Assembly: GCA_965219125.1 (NCBI GenBank)
Contig: CBDCMO010000001.1
Location: 382,533-446,532 of the forward strand
From: JBBSOK01 sp965219125
GTDB taxonomy: Bacteria; Bacteroidota; Bacteroidia; Flavobacteriales; Flavobacteriaceae
Direction of reading: 5' to 3'
Length of the DNA: 64,000 bases
The notes below the pieces were generated by a model that saw only the letters and a program-made list of their open reading frames with translations, did not search any database and was not told the origin of the DNA. Position 1 is the first letter of the stretch; each line of letters begins with the position of its first letter. Made by a program: the position numbers and the translations under genes. Positions 8,166 to 16,043 of this stretch are shown here, one piece after another.

Positions 8166-8993
8166 ATGAATTACATAGAATACATTTTCATAATTGAACC
8201 ACTTCAACCCGCATCCGAAATATTGATCGCCCAATTGGGTGAAATAGGTTTTGAAAGCTTTGTTGAAACTGAAAGTGGAGTGGAAGCATACGTTCAGAAA
8301 TCTGAGTGGAAAGAAGATTTAGTTAAGAAAGTTCAGATATTATCTTCTTCGGAATTTAAAATAAAATATACTTCATTAGAAATTGAACAAGTTAATTGGA
8401 ATGAAGAATGGGAAAAAAACTTCGACCCGATTCAAGTAGATTCCCGATGCGCTGTTAGAGCGCCCTTTCATCCGTCAAAAGATGTTGAATTTGAAATAAT
8501 TATCGAACCAAAAATGTCTTTTGGAACAGGCCATCACGAAACTACATTTATGATGCTTCAGTTTATTTTGGATACTGAATTCAAAAATAAAACTGTTCTC
8601 GATATGGGGTGCGGCACTGCGGTCTTGGCAATTTTAGCATCTATGTGCGGCGCAAAAACTGTTGAAGGAATTGATATTGATGAGTGGTGTATTGAAAATA
8701 GCGAAGAGAATATTGAAAGAAATAATTGTAATAATATCAATGTGTTTTTGGGTGATGCCGCAAATTTAAAAAGTAAAAAATATGATGTGGTTATCGCCAA
8801 TATTAATAGAAATATTTTATTGAATGATATGCAAGCTTATAAACAAACATTGAGCAAAGGTGGCGAATTATATTTAAGTGGTTTTTACCAAGAAGACCTG
8901 CCAATAATTAAAGAATGTTGTGAAAAGCTAGGTTTTACCTTTGCTGAAAATAAAACTAAAAACAACTGGGTTGCCGCAAAGTTTATTTTGTAA
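8166..8993 (+). CDS. prmA: Ribosomal protein L11 methyltransferase
   Basis: 275 residues from ATG at 8166. The TTG four codons earlier (8154) is less likely because the homologous N-terminus starts at MNYIEY. The SAM-binding core is typical: SFGTGHHETT, then VLDMGCGTAVLAI, an acidic strand end GIDID and the catalytic-side motif IANINRN (NxxR). The enzyme trimethylates ribosomal protein L11. It lies between tpiA and clpS. Confidence 0.96.
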   Translation: MNYIEYIFIIEPLQPASEILIAQLGEIGFESFVETESGVEAYVQKSEWKEDLVKKVQILSSSEFKIKYTSLEIEQVNWNEEWEKNFDPIQVDSRCAVRAPFHPSKDVEFEIIIEPKMSFGTGHHETTFMMLQFILDTEFKNKTVLDMGCGTAVLAILASMCGAKTVEGIDIDEWCIENSEENIERNNCNNINVFLGDAANLKSKKYDVVIANINRNILLNDMQAYKQTLSKGGELYLSGFYQEDLPIIKECCEKLGFTFAENKTKNNWVAAKFIL

Positions 8994-9054
8994 ACCTTAA
9001 ATTCGTTTTAAAATTGGTGAATTTTAAATACATTTCACGAATTTTGCACTACTT

Positions 9055-9330
9055 ATGAGTACAAAAGAAAAAATACAGGAAGAGGTTGATGTTTTGGAAA
9101 GACAATCCAATCAAAACGAAATTGTGTTGTATAATGATGAGGTTAACACGTTTGATCATGTTATAAGCACTTTAATGTACGCTTGCGACCACACACCAGA
9201 GCAGGCAGAACAATGTTCTATACTTGTACATTACAAAGGTAAGTGTACGGTAAAAACTGGCGATTACAAAGAACTTGAGCCACGCTGTTCGAAACTTTTA
9301 GAAGCCGGTTTAAGCGCCGAAATAGTTTAA
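9055..9330 (+). CDS. clpS: ClpS adaptor of the ClpAP/ClpCP protease
   Basis: 91 residues. Core motif LYNDEVNTFDHVI, then MYACDHTPEQAEQCSILVHYKGKC, matches the N-degron-binding adaptor: the Asn-Asp and His-Thr residues line the pocket for N-terminal bulky residues. It delivers N-end-rule substrates to the Clp ATPase. It is preceded by an AATTTTGCAC sequence that resembles a weakened flavobacterial -7 box. Confidence 0.95.
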   Translation: MSTKEKIQEEVDVLERQSNQNEIVLYNDEVNTFDHVISTLMYACDHTPEQAEQCSILVHYKGKCTVKTGDYKELEPRCSKLLEAGLSAEIV

Positions 9331-9373
9331 GAAATCTTTTTTGATTTTTAGTGGTTTAATACAAGGCATTTTT

Positions 9374-9381
9374 TATATTTG
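9374..9381 (+). promoter_or_regulatory. TAnnTTTG -7 box ahead of tRNA-Arg
   Basis: TATATTTG, 40 bp upstream of the mature tRNA 5' end, matches the Bacteroidota -7 consensus. Confidence 0.7.
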
Positions 9382-9421
9382 CACCCCGATATTGTGGAAT
9401 TAGTACGGCATATTGGAAAAA

Positions 9422-9495
9422 GGCCTTGTGGCGCAACTGAATAGCGCACCTGATTACGGCTCAGGAGGTTCCAAGTTTGAATCTTGGCAAGGTCA
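9422..9495 (+). tRNA. tRNA-Arg(ACG)
   Basis: A 74-nt cloverleaf can be drawn: a 7-bp acceptor stem (GGCCTTG with CAAGGTC, one G-U), an anticodon stem CCTGA/TCAGG around the loop TTACGGC (anticodon ACG at 9456-9458) and a T-arm CCAAG/CTTGG with loop TTTGAAT. The discriminator base is A and CCA is not encoded. An ACG anticodon reads CGN codons after deamination of the wobble A to inosine. Confidence 0.95.
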
Positions 9496-9504
9496 CTTAA
9501 AACT

Positions 9505-9533
9505 AAAAGTCTGCACGAAAGTGTGGACTTTTT
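9505..9533 (+). terminator. Intrinsic terminator after tRNA-Arg
   Basis: A 12-bp stem AAAAGTCTGCAC / GTGTGGACTTTT (two G-U pairs) with a GAAA tetraloop, ending in T5. Confidence 0.85.
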
Positions 9534-9690
9534 CTGTTTAAAACTCCTTTAAAAAACACACGCTACTTTTTTATTACCGGCGTAACTTACCATTTTCCTC
9601 GTCAAATAAAGCTGTCATTTCGCACTATTATTTTATAAAATAAACCTTCAAGAAAACGGTCATTTACAATAGAAAGTTATTAAAATCTGG

Positions 9691-9698
9691 TAATTTTG
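9691..9698 (+). promoter_or_regulatory. TAnnTTTG -7 box of the NDH-2 gene
   Basis: TAATTTTG lies 18 bp before the ATG at 9717. It overlaps the in-frame TTG at 9696, which argues against that TTG as the start. Confidence 0.65.
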
Positions 9699-9716
9699 CA
9701 TTCAATATTTAGCGTG

Positions 9717-11021
9717 ATGAAGGACAAGAAAATTGTAATAATTGGGGGCGGTTTTGCAGGTATAAACTTAGCGAAGCAACTTGGCGGAAAAAAAGGATTG
9801 GACGTTACACTAGTAGATAAAAACAATTATAATTTTTTCCCGCCATTGCTATATCAAGTTGCTACGGGAATGTTGGATATATCAAGTATTTCAATTCCGT
9901 TTCGTACTTTATTCTATGGAAAAAATAATCTTCATTTTAGGCTGGGTAATTTGCTTGAAGTTGTTTCGAAAGAAAATAAAATTGTACTAGATACTGGAGA
10001 GTTGGAGTATGATTATCTAGTAATGGCAACCGGAACAAGAACCAATTATTTTGGATTGGAAAATATCGAAAAGAATGCATTGCCGATGAAAACAGTAAAC
10101 GACGCTGTTAAACTTAGAAATTATTTATTATTGGAAGGAGAAAAATACAGCTATTGTACAGATCCAGTAGAAAAACGAAAAATGCGCAATATCGTAATAT
10201 CTGGTGCGGGACCGTCTGGAGTTGAGATTGCGGGTATGATTGCCGAAATGCGAAAACGTAAACTTCAGCACATTTATCCAGAACTTAAGAAAGAACGGTT
10301 AAATATTTACCTTGTTGATGCAGCAAAGAATGTCTTGCCCCCAATGAGTAAGAAATCGCAAGAATATTCGAAGAAAAGTCTTGAAAAATTGGGTATTAAG
10401 GTGACCCTTGAAAAGATGGTAACCGATTATCGGGATGATAAAGTTTATTTTAAGGATGGTTCCAACATTGCTACAAAAACGTTAATTTGGACTGCGGGAG
10501 TTACGGGACGAACGTTTGACGGTATTCCAAAAAGTCTTTACACAAAAGGCAATAGATTAAAGGTTAATGAATATTTTAAAGTTATAGACACCGATAACAT
10601 CTACGCAATTGGTGATTCTTGCATAACTACAACTGACGCCAATTTTCCAGACGGCCATCCACAATTGGCAAGTGTAGCGCAACAAATGGGAAAAAAATTA
10701 GCTAATAATTTTGAATATTTGGTCGCAAATAAAAAATTGAAACCTTTTGCATATCACGATAAAGGTGCAATGGCAATAATTGGAGATAAAAAAGCAGTTG
10801 CAGATTTGAATTTGCCAAAAATTACGCTAACAGGATTTATTGCTTGGTTTGCTTGGCTTTTTATTCACTTATTTCTACTGATAAATTATCGAAACCAAGT
10901 GAAGACTTTTTGGAATTGGGCAAATGCGTATTTGGGCAAAGGCCAATCTCAAGGAATTATGGTAACGCCATACACAAATTATGAAAAATTGAGTAAAACA
11001 AAATCTGCGTTAGTTGAGTAG
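9717..11021 (+). CDS. Type II NADH:quinone oxidoreductase (NDH-2) or close FAD/NAD(P) oxidoreductase
   Basis: 434 residues from ATG at 9717. Two dinucleotide folds are visible: FAD-binding IVIIGGGFAGINLAKQL at the N-terminus and NAD-binding IVISGAGPSGVEIAG near residue 160. They are followed by TLIWTAGVTG and the FAD-contact motif IYAIGDSC. A hydrophobic amphipathic tail (GFIAWFAWLFIHLFLLINYR) near residues 380-400 is the usual membrane-anchoring element of NDH-2. It would transfer electrons from NADH to the quinone pool without proton pumping. It is monocistronic, with its own promoter. Confidence 0.88.
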   Translation: MKDKKIVIIGGGFAGINLAKQLGGKKGLDVTLVDKNNYNFFPPLLYQVATGMLDISSISIPFRTLFYGKNNLHFRLGNLLEVVSKENKIVLDTGELEYDYLVMATGTRTNYFGLENIEKNALPMKTVNDAVKLRNYLLLEGEKYSYCTDPVEKRKMRNIVISGAGPSGVEIAGMIAEMRKRKLQHIYPELKKERLNIYLVDAAKNVLPPMSKKSQEYSKKSLEKLGIKVTLEKMVTDYRDDKVYFKDGSNIATKTLIWTAGVTGRTFDGIPKSLYTKGNRLKVNEYFKVIDTDNIYAIGDSCITTTDANFPDGHPQLASVAQQMGKKLANNFEYLVANKKLKPFAYHDKGAMAIIGDKKAVADLNLPKITLTGFIAWFAWLFIHLFLLINYRNQVKTFWNWANAYLGKGQSQGIMVTPYTNYEKLSKTKSALVE

Positions 11022-11187
11022 ATAATTTTTATAGTTGATTACTTAATTTATACTTAAATCTATTTTGAATTCTTCTGTTTCAATATTTTCAAATCTATTT
11101 GTTGAAATTTCAAAATTTAAAATTTAATCCTCACGATTATCATTCTAAATATCCCTAAATTGAAGCAATATTTAATTGATGCAAACT

Positions 11188-11322
11188 ATGGAAAAGAAAA
11201 ATACGGAAAGAAACAATAATAGAGGTTTGGATGAAAAGGTAAATAAAGAAAGTGAGGAGAATGTACCCAAAAGTGATAAGGAATTAGATCCTGAAAATCC
11301 ACCGAAGAAGAATGATAAATAG
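11188..11322 (+). CDS. Small highly charged protein of unknown function
   Basis: 44 codons from ATG at 11188; an in-frame ATG at 11179 would add three. The product is almost entirely hydrophilic (Lys, Glu, Asn, Asp, with a PENPPKKNDK end) with no membrane segment. It ends 8 bp before apt, so translation through to apt is plausible. I do not recognise a family. Short charged ORFs of this type are frequent in Flavobacteriaceae, and coding status is uncertain. Confidence 0.4.
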   Translation: MEKKNTERNNNRGLDEKVNKESEENVPKSDKELDPENPPKKNDK

Positions 11323-11330
11323 TTAGATGT

Positions 11331-11846
11331 ATGACTGATATTAAAAAATATATTCGCGATGTCCAGGATTTTCCAAAAACTGGAGTTCTCTTCAAAGATA
11401 TTACACCATTATTGGCTAATAAGAAGGCAACTGAAGTTTGCCTTCAAATGTTATTGGACCTTGTTGGAGATCAAAAAATTGATAAAGTTGTGGGAATAGA
11501 GAGCCGTGGGTTTTTCTTCGGAATGCTTTTGGCCCAGAAATTAAATGCCGGATTTGTTCCTATACGTAAAGCTGGGAAATTGCCTTTTTCAACCTACGTT
11601 GAACCATACGCGCTAGAATATGGAATGGATACATTGGAAATTCACGAAGATGCTATATTACCGGGCGAAAAAATATTACTTCACGATGATGTTCTTGCAA
11701 CGGGTGGTACTGCAAAAGCCGCCTGCAGGCTTATAGAAAAGTTGAAAGGGGACATAGTGCAATGTAATTTTATTATGGAAATTGGGTTTTTAAACGGCAA
11801 TCATAAATTGCGCAGTTATGAAAGCCGTTCATTAATTACGTATTAA
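11331..11846 (+). CDS. apt: Adenine phosphoribosyltransferase
   Basis: 171 residues. Features include FPKTGVLFKDITPLL at the N-terminus, GIESRGFFFG, the flexible-loop region RKAGKLPFST and the PRPP-binding loop LLHDDVLATGGTAKA. It salvages adenine to AMP using PRPP. Its stop overlaps, tail to tail, the stop of a 50-codon gene on the other strand. Confidence 0.97.
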   Translation: MTDIKKYIRDVQDFPKTGVLFKDITPLLANKKATEVCLQMLLDLVGDQKIDKVVGIESRGFFFGMLLAQKLNAGFVPIRKAGKLPFSTYVEPYALEYGMDTLEIHEDAILPGEKILLHDDVLATGGTAKAACRLIEKLKGDIVQCNFIMEIGFLNGNHKLRSYESRSLITY

Positions 11847-11995
11847 TCTAGCGAATTTTTAGTAACCCACGTACGCCAGCCAAGAAGCGCCTTTTGAAAT
11901 GTAGTTGCCTTTTGCAAATCTACTTCTTGATGCGTTAGGCTTGGTAAAAGTTTCTTATTTAATTTTGCAATAACACGGAATAGCTGCTTCTTCAA
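11843..11995 (-). CDS. Small conserved basic protein (often labelled SsrA-binding-like in Bacteroidota)
   Basis: A 50-residue reading frame starting at TTG (11995) and read as MKKQLFRVIAKLN, then KKLLPSLTHQEVDLQKAT, then FQKALLGWRTWVTKNSLD. The pattern K-L-LP-x3-x4-D-L-x-KA-x7-I/L-GWR-x-x-VTK-x-L-D matches a short protein I have seen repeatedly in flavobacterial genomes, where it is sometimes mislabelled SsrA-binding protein. It overlaps the apt stop codon by 4 bp in tail-to-tail orientation. The length (under 60 residues) and TTG start make automatic callers miss it. Function unknown. Confidence 0.7.
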   Translation of the reverse strand: MKKQLFRVIAKLNKKLLPSLTHQEVDLQKATTFQKALLGWRTWVTKNSLD

Positions 11996-12219
11996 AATCG
12001 AATTATTTTAGGGAAAGATAAATATTAAAAAGAAGTTTTTAGTTTTTTTTAAAGACAAAATCTGTTTTTTGAAACCATAAATTTATTTCCCTAATCCCTA
12101 ATTCTTAAACTGGATGTCTGAGCCTGCCTTTCGTGCACTTGGCAAGCAGGTGTTTTGAGAACTTTCTTATTTTTAGATTAGATTTACAAGTTGTTTTGCT
12201 TTCAAAATGCACTGAAGAC
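11996..12219. other. Non-coding gap with degenerate repeat sequence
   Basis: No convincing ORF. It holds CCTGC...GCAGG (about 12124-12151) and a segment TTTGCTTTCAAAATGCACTGAAGACCTAAT (split: TTGCTTTCAAAAT, then GAAGACCTAAT) that recurs as TTGCTTTCAAAAT...GAAGACTTAAT at 57821-57848. Both copies sit at the 3' end of a minus-strand gene. Confidence 0.5.
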
Positions 12220-14256
12220 CTAATTCCTAATTATAGAAGTATTTCCATCCATTCCTAAAGTGATTGGGGAAATTGCCTTGTCGCTATTTACATTTGAGTT
12301 TGTTTTGCTACCCTTATTGTTATCAAGCTTTATCTTTATGGCTGTAATTTCTCCACTGTTATTTCTTTTAATTCCCGAATAATCAAAATCTATATTATTA
12401 GTTGCAAAATCAGATTTTAAATTTTGAAGATCGGCATCTGTCATATCTTTAGTAATTATTTTAATTTTTGATGGATTCATATTTTTCTCAATTTTCTCTG
12501 TCATTTCAGCTTGATTTTTCATCATTTTTTCTCGCATTTCATCAGCTTTTAACTGCATTTCTTCACGATTTTTATCCATTTCTTCCCTTCTCGCGTCCAT
12601 TTCTTCTCTTTTTTTCTCCATAATATCACTTTTTGCTTCCATAATATCCCTTTTTGCCTCCATTTCTTCCCTCTTTTTTTCCATTTCGGCTCTTTTCTCC
12701 TCCATCATTTGTCGCATTTTGTCCATTTTTTCAGTTTTTTCATCATTACCGTATTCATAATCAGTATTCTCAGAATTTGTGTTTCTGAAAACTAAGCCGC
12801 CATTTTCGTTGCTGCCAATATATATATCATTAATCGGTTCAGAAGTTGAAATGTTGTAATTGCCTTTGTTTCCTTTTGCATCTACGTAGGTAATTGAAAT
12901 TCCGGTAAGCTGATTGGCGTTATTATAATCGAGTTTTGAATAATTAAAATCTATATTTTCATTTTCTTTCAAATTTTTCTTGATAACTTCAAGATCGTTC
13001 TTTGTAGTGTTCTTGGTAATAATTATACTTATGTCCTGCATTTTTATTTTATGGTTTTTTTCTTCAATTGAATTAATATTGTAATTGCTCATAATTGCAT
13101 TTTTAGGCACAAAACTTATCTTTCCTTCAATTTCAATAACGCCATTTTTACCTTCTTCCCCGTATTTTTTAAGACCTTCTTTCTTGTTCAATATTTTCGT
13201 AATTCCTTCAACAGCTAGTTCTTTATCTTTTGGAAAACTATTCGAATTTACTTTTTTGCCATTAATAATATACAATTTAGTAACTGTGGAATCTACCCTA
13301 TTTCTGTTTTCGGCCGAATTCTGCTTTGCGTCAATTGAAGAATTATTGTTTGAATCAATTTTTTCTGCTGAAGGAAATTGAACATATCTTATTTTTTCCT
13401 TTACGTTAAAACTGTAAAGAAAAAGCGCCAAAATTGGAAGAACAAGAAATGTTTTAAAAACATTTTTTCGATTTGATAAATTTTTGTTTAACATAATAAT
13501 TCTTTTTTTGATGAATGATTGTTTGAAATTATTTATAAGCGGCGGCATTGGATATGTTGATGAAGCTCTCACCAATGCCAATTGATAGCCCACTTTATCG
13601 GTTAGATGGATTGCTGTGTGTTTATCTGCCATAAATTCAAGGTTTTCTTCAATTGCCTTTTTATATAAATACGCCAAAGGATTGCACCAATGAAAGACCA
13701 AGAAAAGATTAACCAACATAATATCTATTGAATGTAATTGCGAAGCGTGGACCGTTTCGTGACAGATTATATAGGTAAGTTCTTCCTGCGAATGCAATTT
13801 TGGATTGTAAACTATAAAGTTGAAAAAGGAAAAAGGCATTATCTGATTGTTTACCTTAATATGTATAAATCTATTTTTAATTTCCTTTTGATGACCTTTA
13901 AGTAAATTCTGTATGCTCCACACCTGAAACAAAAAGCGTAAACCCATTATCAGTAAACCTATTAAATAGATTGTCAAAAGGACTTGCCACCAATTTATAG
14001 GTATTATTTCCGAAGATGCAGAAATTGAACTTTGGGAAACTATTGGACTCAAGGACGAAGTTGTTACAGGTTCAATAAATTTTACAGTTTCACGGATAAA
14101 AATCCAAAATGGCAATAGACAAGAAGCGAATAATCCTGCCGTTAAAAAGTGACGTGAAAATGCGAAATGAGTTTGTTGGGATAATAGAAATCTGTAAACT
14201 AAATAGAAAATAGCCAATATCGCAGCAGATTTGAGTATGAGAATTAGATATTCCAT
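12220..14256 (-). CDS. M56-family membrane metallopeptidase (BlaR1-like sensor) with long charged periplasmic region
   Basis: 678 residues from ATG at 14256. An upstream TTG at 14274 would overlap blaI and is not needed, since M56 proteins of this group start MEYLxxxLKSA. Transmembrane segments lie near residues 2-22, 34-54, 90-113, 175-190 and 265-280. The zinc site HETVH is at 166-170 on the inner side. After the last helix, residues about 290-678 include a Gly/Asn-rich region, a strongly periodic Glu/Lys/Met coiled coil (about 500-585) and two related modules containing ITKDxTxxDLxxLK. BlaR1-type proteins cut a BlaI repressor on sensing an envelope signal. It starts 1 bp before the end of the blaI-like gene, so the two form an operon. 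Confidence 0.85.
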   Translation of the reverse strand: MEYLILILKSAAILAIFYLVYRFLLSQQTHFAFSRHFLTAGLFASCLLPFWIFIRETVKFIEPVTTSSLSPIVSQSSISASSEIIPINWWQVLLTIYLIGLLIMGLRFLFQVWSIQNLLKGHQKEIKNRFIHIKVNNQIMPFSFFNFIVYNPKLHSQEELTYIICHETVHASQLHSIDIMLVNLFLVFHWCNPLAYLYKKAIEENLEFMADKHTAIHLTDKVGYQLALVRASSTYPMPPLINNFKQSFIKKRIIMLNKNLSNRKNVFKTFLVLPILALFLYSFNVKEKIRYVQFPSAEKIDSNNNSSIDAKQNSAENRNRVDSTVTKLYIINGKKVNSNSFPKDKELAVEGITKILNKKEGLKKYGEEGKNGVIEIEGKISFVPKNAIMSNYNINSIEEKNHKIKMQDISIIITKNTTKNDLEVIKKNLKENENIDFNYSKLDYNNANQLTGISITYVDAKGNKGNYNISTSEPINDIYIGSNENGGLVFRNTNSENTDYEYGNDEKTEKMDKMRQMMEEKRAEMEKKREEMEAKRDIMEAKSDIMEKKREEMDARREEMDKNREEMQLKADEMREKMMKNQAEMTEKIEKNMNPSKIKIITKDMTDADLQNLKSDFATNNIDFDYSGIKRNNSGEITAIKIKLDNNKGSKTNSNVNSDKAISPITLGMDGNTSIIRN

Positions 14257-14257
14257 A

Positions 14258-14614
14258 TTATGTAGGATTTTCAATTAGTTCTAAAATTTCGCGCAATTCC
14301 TTTGCGCTAATTTTTTCTTCTTTCGCAAAAAAGGAAACCATGTTTTTATAATTGTCATTAAAATAAAGTTTCATAGCACTATTCATAAATTGCTTGGTGT
14401 ACTGTTCTTTAGTTATTAAAGGATAATATTGATGCGTCTTTCCAAATGCTTTATAAGCCACAAAGTTTTTCTCTTCAAGATTTCTAACAACGGTGCTTAT
14501 TGTATTATAATGGTTTTTACCGTTCAGTTTTTCTACAATTTCTTTCACAAAAGCCATTTTTAGCGACCAAAGAGCTTGCATTATTTCTTCTTCTTTATTA
14601 GTTAAGGATATCAT
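14258..14614 (-). CDS. BlaI/MecI/CopY-family repressor
   Basis: 118 residues. A winged-helix domain begins LTNKEEEIMQALWSL and continues with the recognition-helix region YNTISTVVRNLEEKNFV. The C-terminal half (FFAKEEKISAKELREILELIE) is the dimerisation and cleavage part. It forms an operon with the M56 peptidase (M56 ATG at 14256, BlaI stop at 14258-14260). Two identical 16-bp inverted repeats upstream of its start are likely operators, giving autoregulation relieved by proteolysis. Confidence 0.92.
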   Translation of the reverse strand: MISLTNKEEEIMQALWSLKMAFVKEIVEKLNGKNHYNTISTVVRNLEEKNFVAYKAFGKTHQYYPLITKEQYTKQFMNSAMKLYFNDNYKNMVSFFAKEEKISAKELREILELIENPT

Positions 14615-14639
14615 ATAAGATTATTTGAAGCAAACTTAA

Positions 14640-14675
14640 AACTATTTTTATAGTTATACAACTATTTTTATAGTT
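14640..14675 (-). promoter_or_regulatory. Twin BlaI-type operators
   Basis: AACTATTTTTATAGTT occurs at 14640-14655 and again at 14660-14675. Each copy is an inverted repeat (AACTA/TAGTT), and starts are 20 bp apart, about two helical turns, which would place two repressor dimers on one DNA face. The pair begins 26 bp upstream of the blaI start. Confidence 0.8.
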
Positions 14676-14709
14676 AATATTTTTTATTTATAACACCCAC
14701 TTTTTAATT

Positions 14710-14717
14710 TACTTTTG
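14710..14717 (+). promoter_or_regulatory. TAnnTTTG -7 box of the antiporter gene
   Basis: TACTTTTG. The TTG at 14715 that opens the longest reading frame is part of this box, so translation more likely starts at ATG 14805. Confidence 0.65.
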
Positions 14718-14804
14718 CTCTTTCTGTCACTGAGCGTATTTGAAGTGCGTCTTCAATTTCAGTTTCAGTTTCATTACATTATCTTCGCAACGCATTTTAA
14801 GATT

Positions 14805-15758
14805 ATGAGCATACTCTATATATTCATTGGTTTAGTTTTATTGGTTGTAGGAGGGGAGTTTCTTGTTAGGTCTTCTGTGGCGCTTTCATTCAAATTACAT
14901 TTGTCTAAAATGGTTATTGGTTTAACCGTGGTTTCTTTTGCAACTTCTGCGCCAGAGTTATTGGTAAGTCTTCAAGCTGCATTATCTGGTTCATCGGATA
15001 TTGCATTGGGAAACGTTATTGGTAGTAATATTTGCAACATTGGTTTGGTTTTGGGCATAACTGCAATTATTGCACCATTGGCGATAGATAAGGATTTTTA
15101 TAGGTTCAATTGGCCGGTAATGGTGCTGTTGTCGGTTGGTCTTTATTTTATTTTGAAGAATGGAAATGATATAACCCAGCTTGAAGGTATAGGTTTAATA
15201 TTGGCAATATTTGTCTATTTATTTTTCTTGATTCGAAGAGCTAGAAAAGAAAAAAAGACCAATCCCGTTGATGATGATATTGATGATGGCCTTTCGAAAG
15301 CAACTAATTTTAAAATTATATTATGGTTGCTCATTGGTGCTGCAGCTCTTTATTTTGGAAGCGAAATGCTTGTAAACGGTGCAAAGACTTTAGCCATTCA
15401 GGCAGGAATTAGCGAAAGAGTAATTGCCGTTACTATGATAGCGGTTGGAACAAGTATTCCAGAATTGGCGGCGTCGGTTATTGCTGCTTTAAAAAAGGAA
15501 AAAGCAATATCATTAGGTAACTTAATTGGAAGTAATATTTTTAACATCGCTTCCGTTTTAGGAATTACAGCAATTATAAAACCAATTATTGTACAATCTC
15601 AAGAAGTGCTTACAAACGATATTTTTTGGATGATTGGCTTTGCAGTAATCTTATTGCCACTTTCATTTCTACCCAAAAAAATGGAAATAGGCCGAATAAA
15701 AGGAATTATCATTCTCGCCGCTTATCTACTATTTGTGAGCTTAACTTTTACGAGCTAA
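14805..15758 (+). CDS. Calcium/sodium antiporter, CaCA family (YrbG-like)
   Basis: 317 residues from ATG 14805, the usual size. The two inverted CaCA alpha repeats are clear: SFATSAPELLVSLQAAL with ALGNVIGSNICNIGLVLG, and AVGTSIPELAASVIAAL with SLGNLIGSNIFNIASVLG. About ten hydrophobic helices surround a short charged loop (RRARKEKKTNPVDDD). It would exchange Ca2+ for Na+ or H+ across the inner membrane. The gene is monocistronic. Confidence 0.93.
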   Translation: MSILYIFIGLVLLVVGGEFLVRSSVALSFKLHLSKMVIGLTVVSFATSAPELLVSLQAALSGSSDIALGNVIGSNICNIGLVLGITAIIAPLAIDKDFYRFNWPVMVLLSVGLYFILKNGNDITQLEGIGLILAIFVYLFFLIRRARKEKKTNPVDDDIDDGLSKATNFKIILWLLIGAAALYFGSEMLVNGAKTLAIQAGISERVIAVTMIAVGTSIPELAASVIAALKKEKAISLGNLIGSNIFNIASVLGITAIIKPIIVQSQEVLTNDIFWMIGFAVILLPLSFLPKKMEIGRIKGIIILAAYLLFVSLTFTS

Positions 15759-15943
15759 TTCGGTATTTCAAACTATATCATTTTTCAACAATATTTTAAT
15801 TGAATGATTTCGAAAACGTCAAATTGTATAATTTATTTCTCTTTTTTCTTTAGTACGTTTCTACATTCGATAGTTTAAAATTGATAGAATTTATATTTTA
15901 TTTAGGGGATTTGTTAATAAAATTATATTTAATTTTTAAAATT

Positions 15944-15962
15944 ACCCCCAAAAAATAGGGGT
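15944..15962. promoter_or_regulatory. Inverted repeat upstream of glnN
   Basis: ACCCC (15944-15948) and GGGGT (15958-15962) form a 5-bp inverted repeat 18 bp before the -7 box, a position suited to a repressor or activator. It uses the same ACCCC/GGGGT half-sites as the curli leaders but in the opposite arrangement. Confidence 0.45.
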
Positions 15963-15979
15963 GCTTTCCAAATAAATTC

Positions 15980-15987
15980 TATTTTTG
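15980..15987 (+). promoter_or_regulatory. TAnnTTTG -7 box of glnN
   Basis: TATTTTTG, 56 bp before the glnN ATG. Confidence 0.65.
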
Positions 15988-16043
15988 TAGGAATTTTATA
16001 AATATATTCATTTTTCAATATTTAATATTAAATATAATACTTT

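Noticed and set aside
8154..8168. TTG as start of prmA, and similarly TTG at 9696, 14715 and 30591 for their genes
   Set aside because: For 9696, 14715 and 30591 the TTG is part of a TAnnTTTG promoter box. For prmA the homologous N-terminus begins at the ATG 12 bp further on.
15944..15962. The glnN inverted repeat as a third member of the curli leader family
   Set aside because: It shares ACCCC/GGGGT half-sites but in the opposite order and at a different distance from the -7 box, and lacks the 19-bp block.
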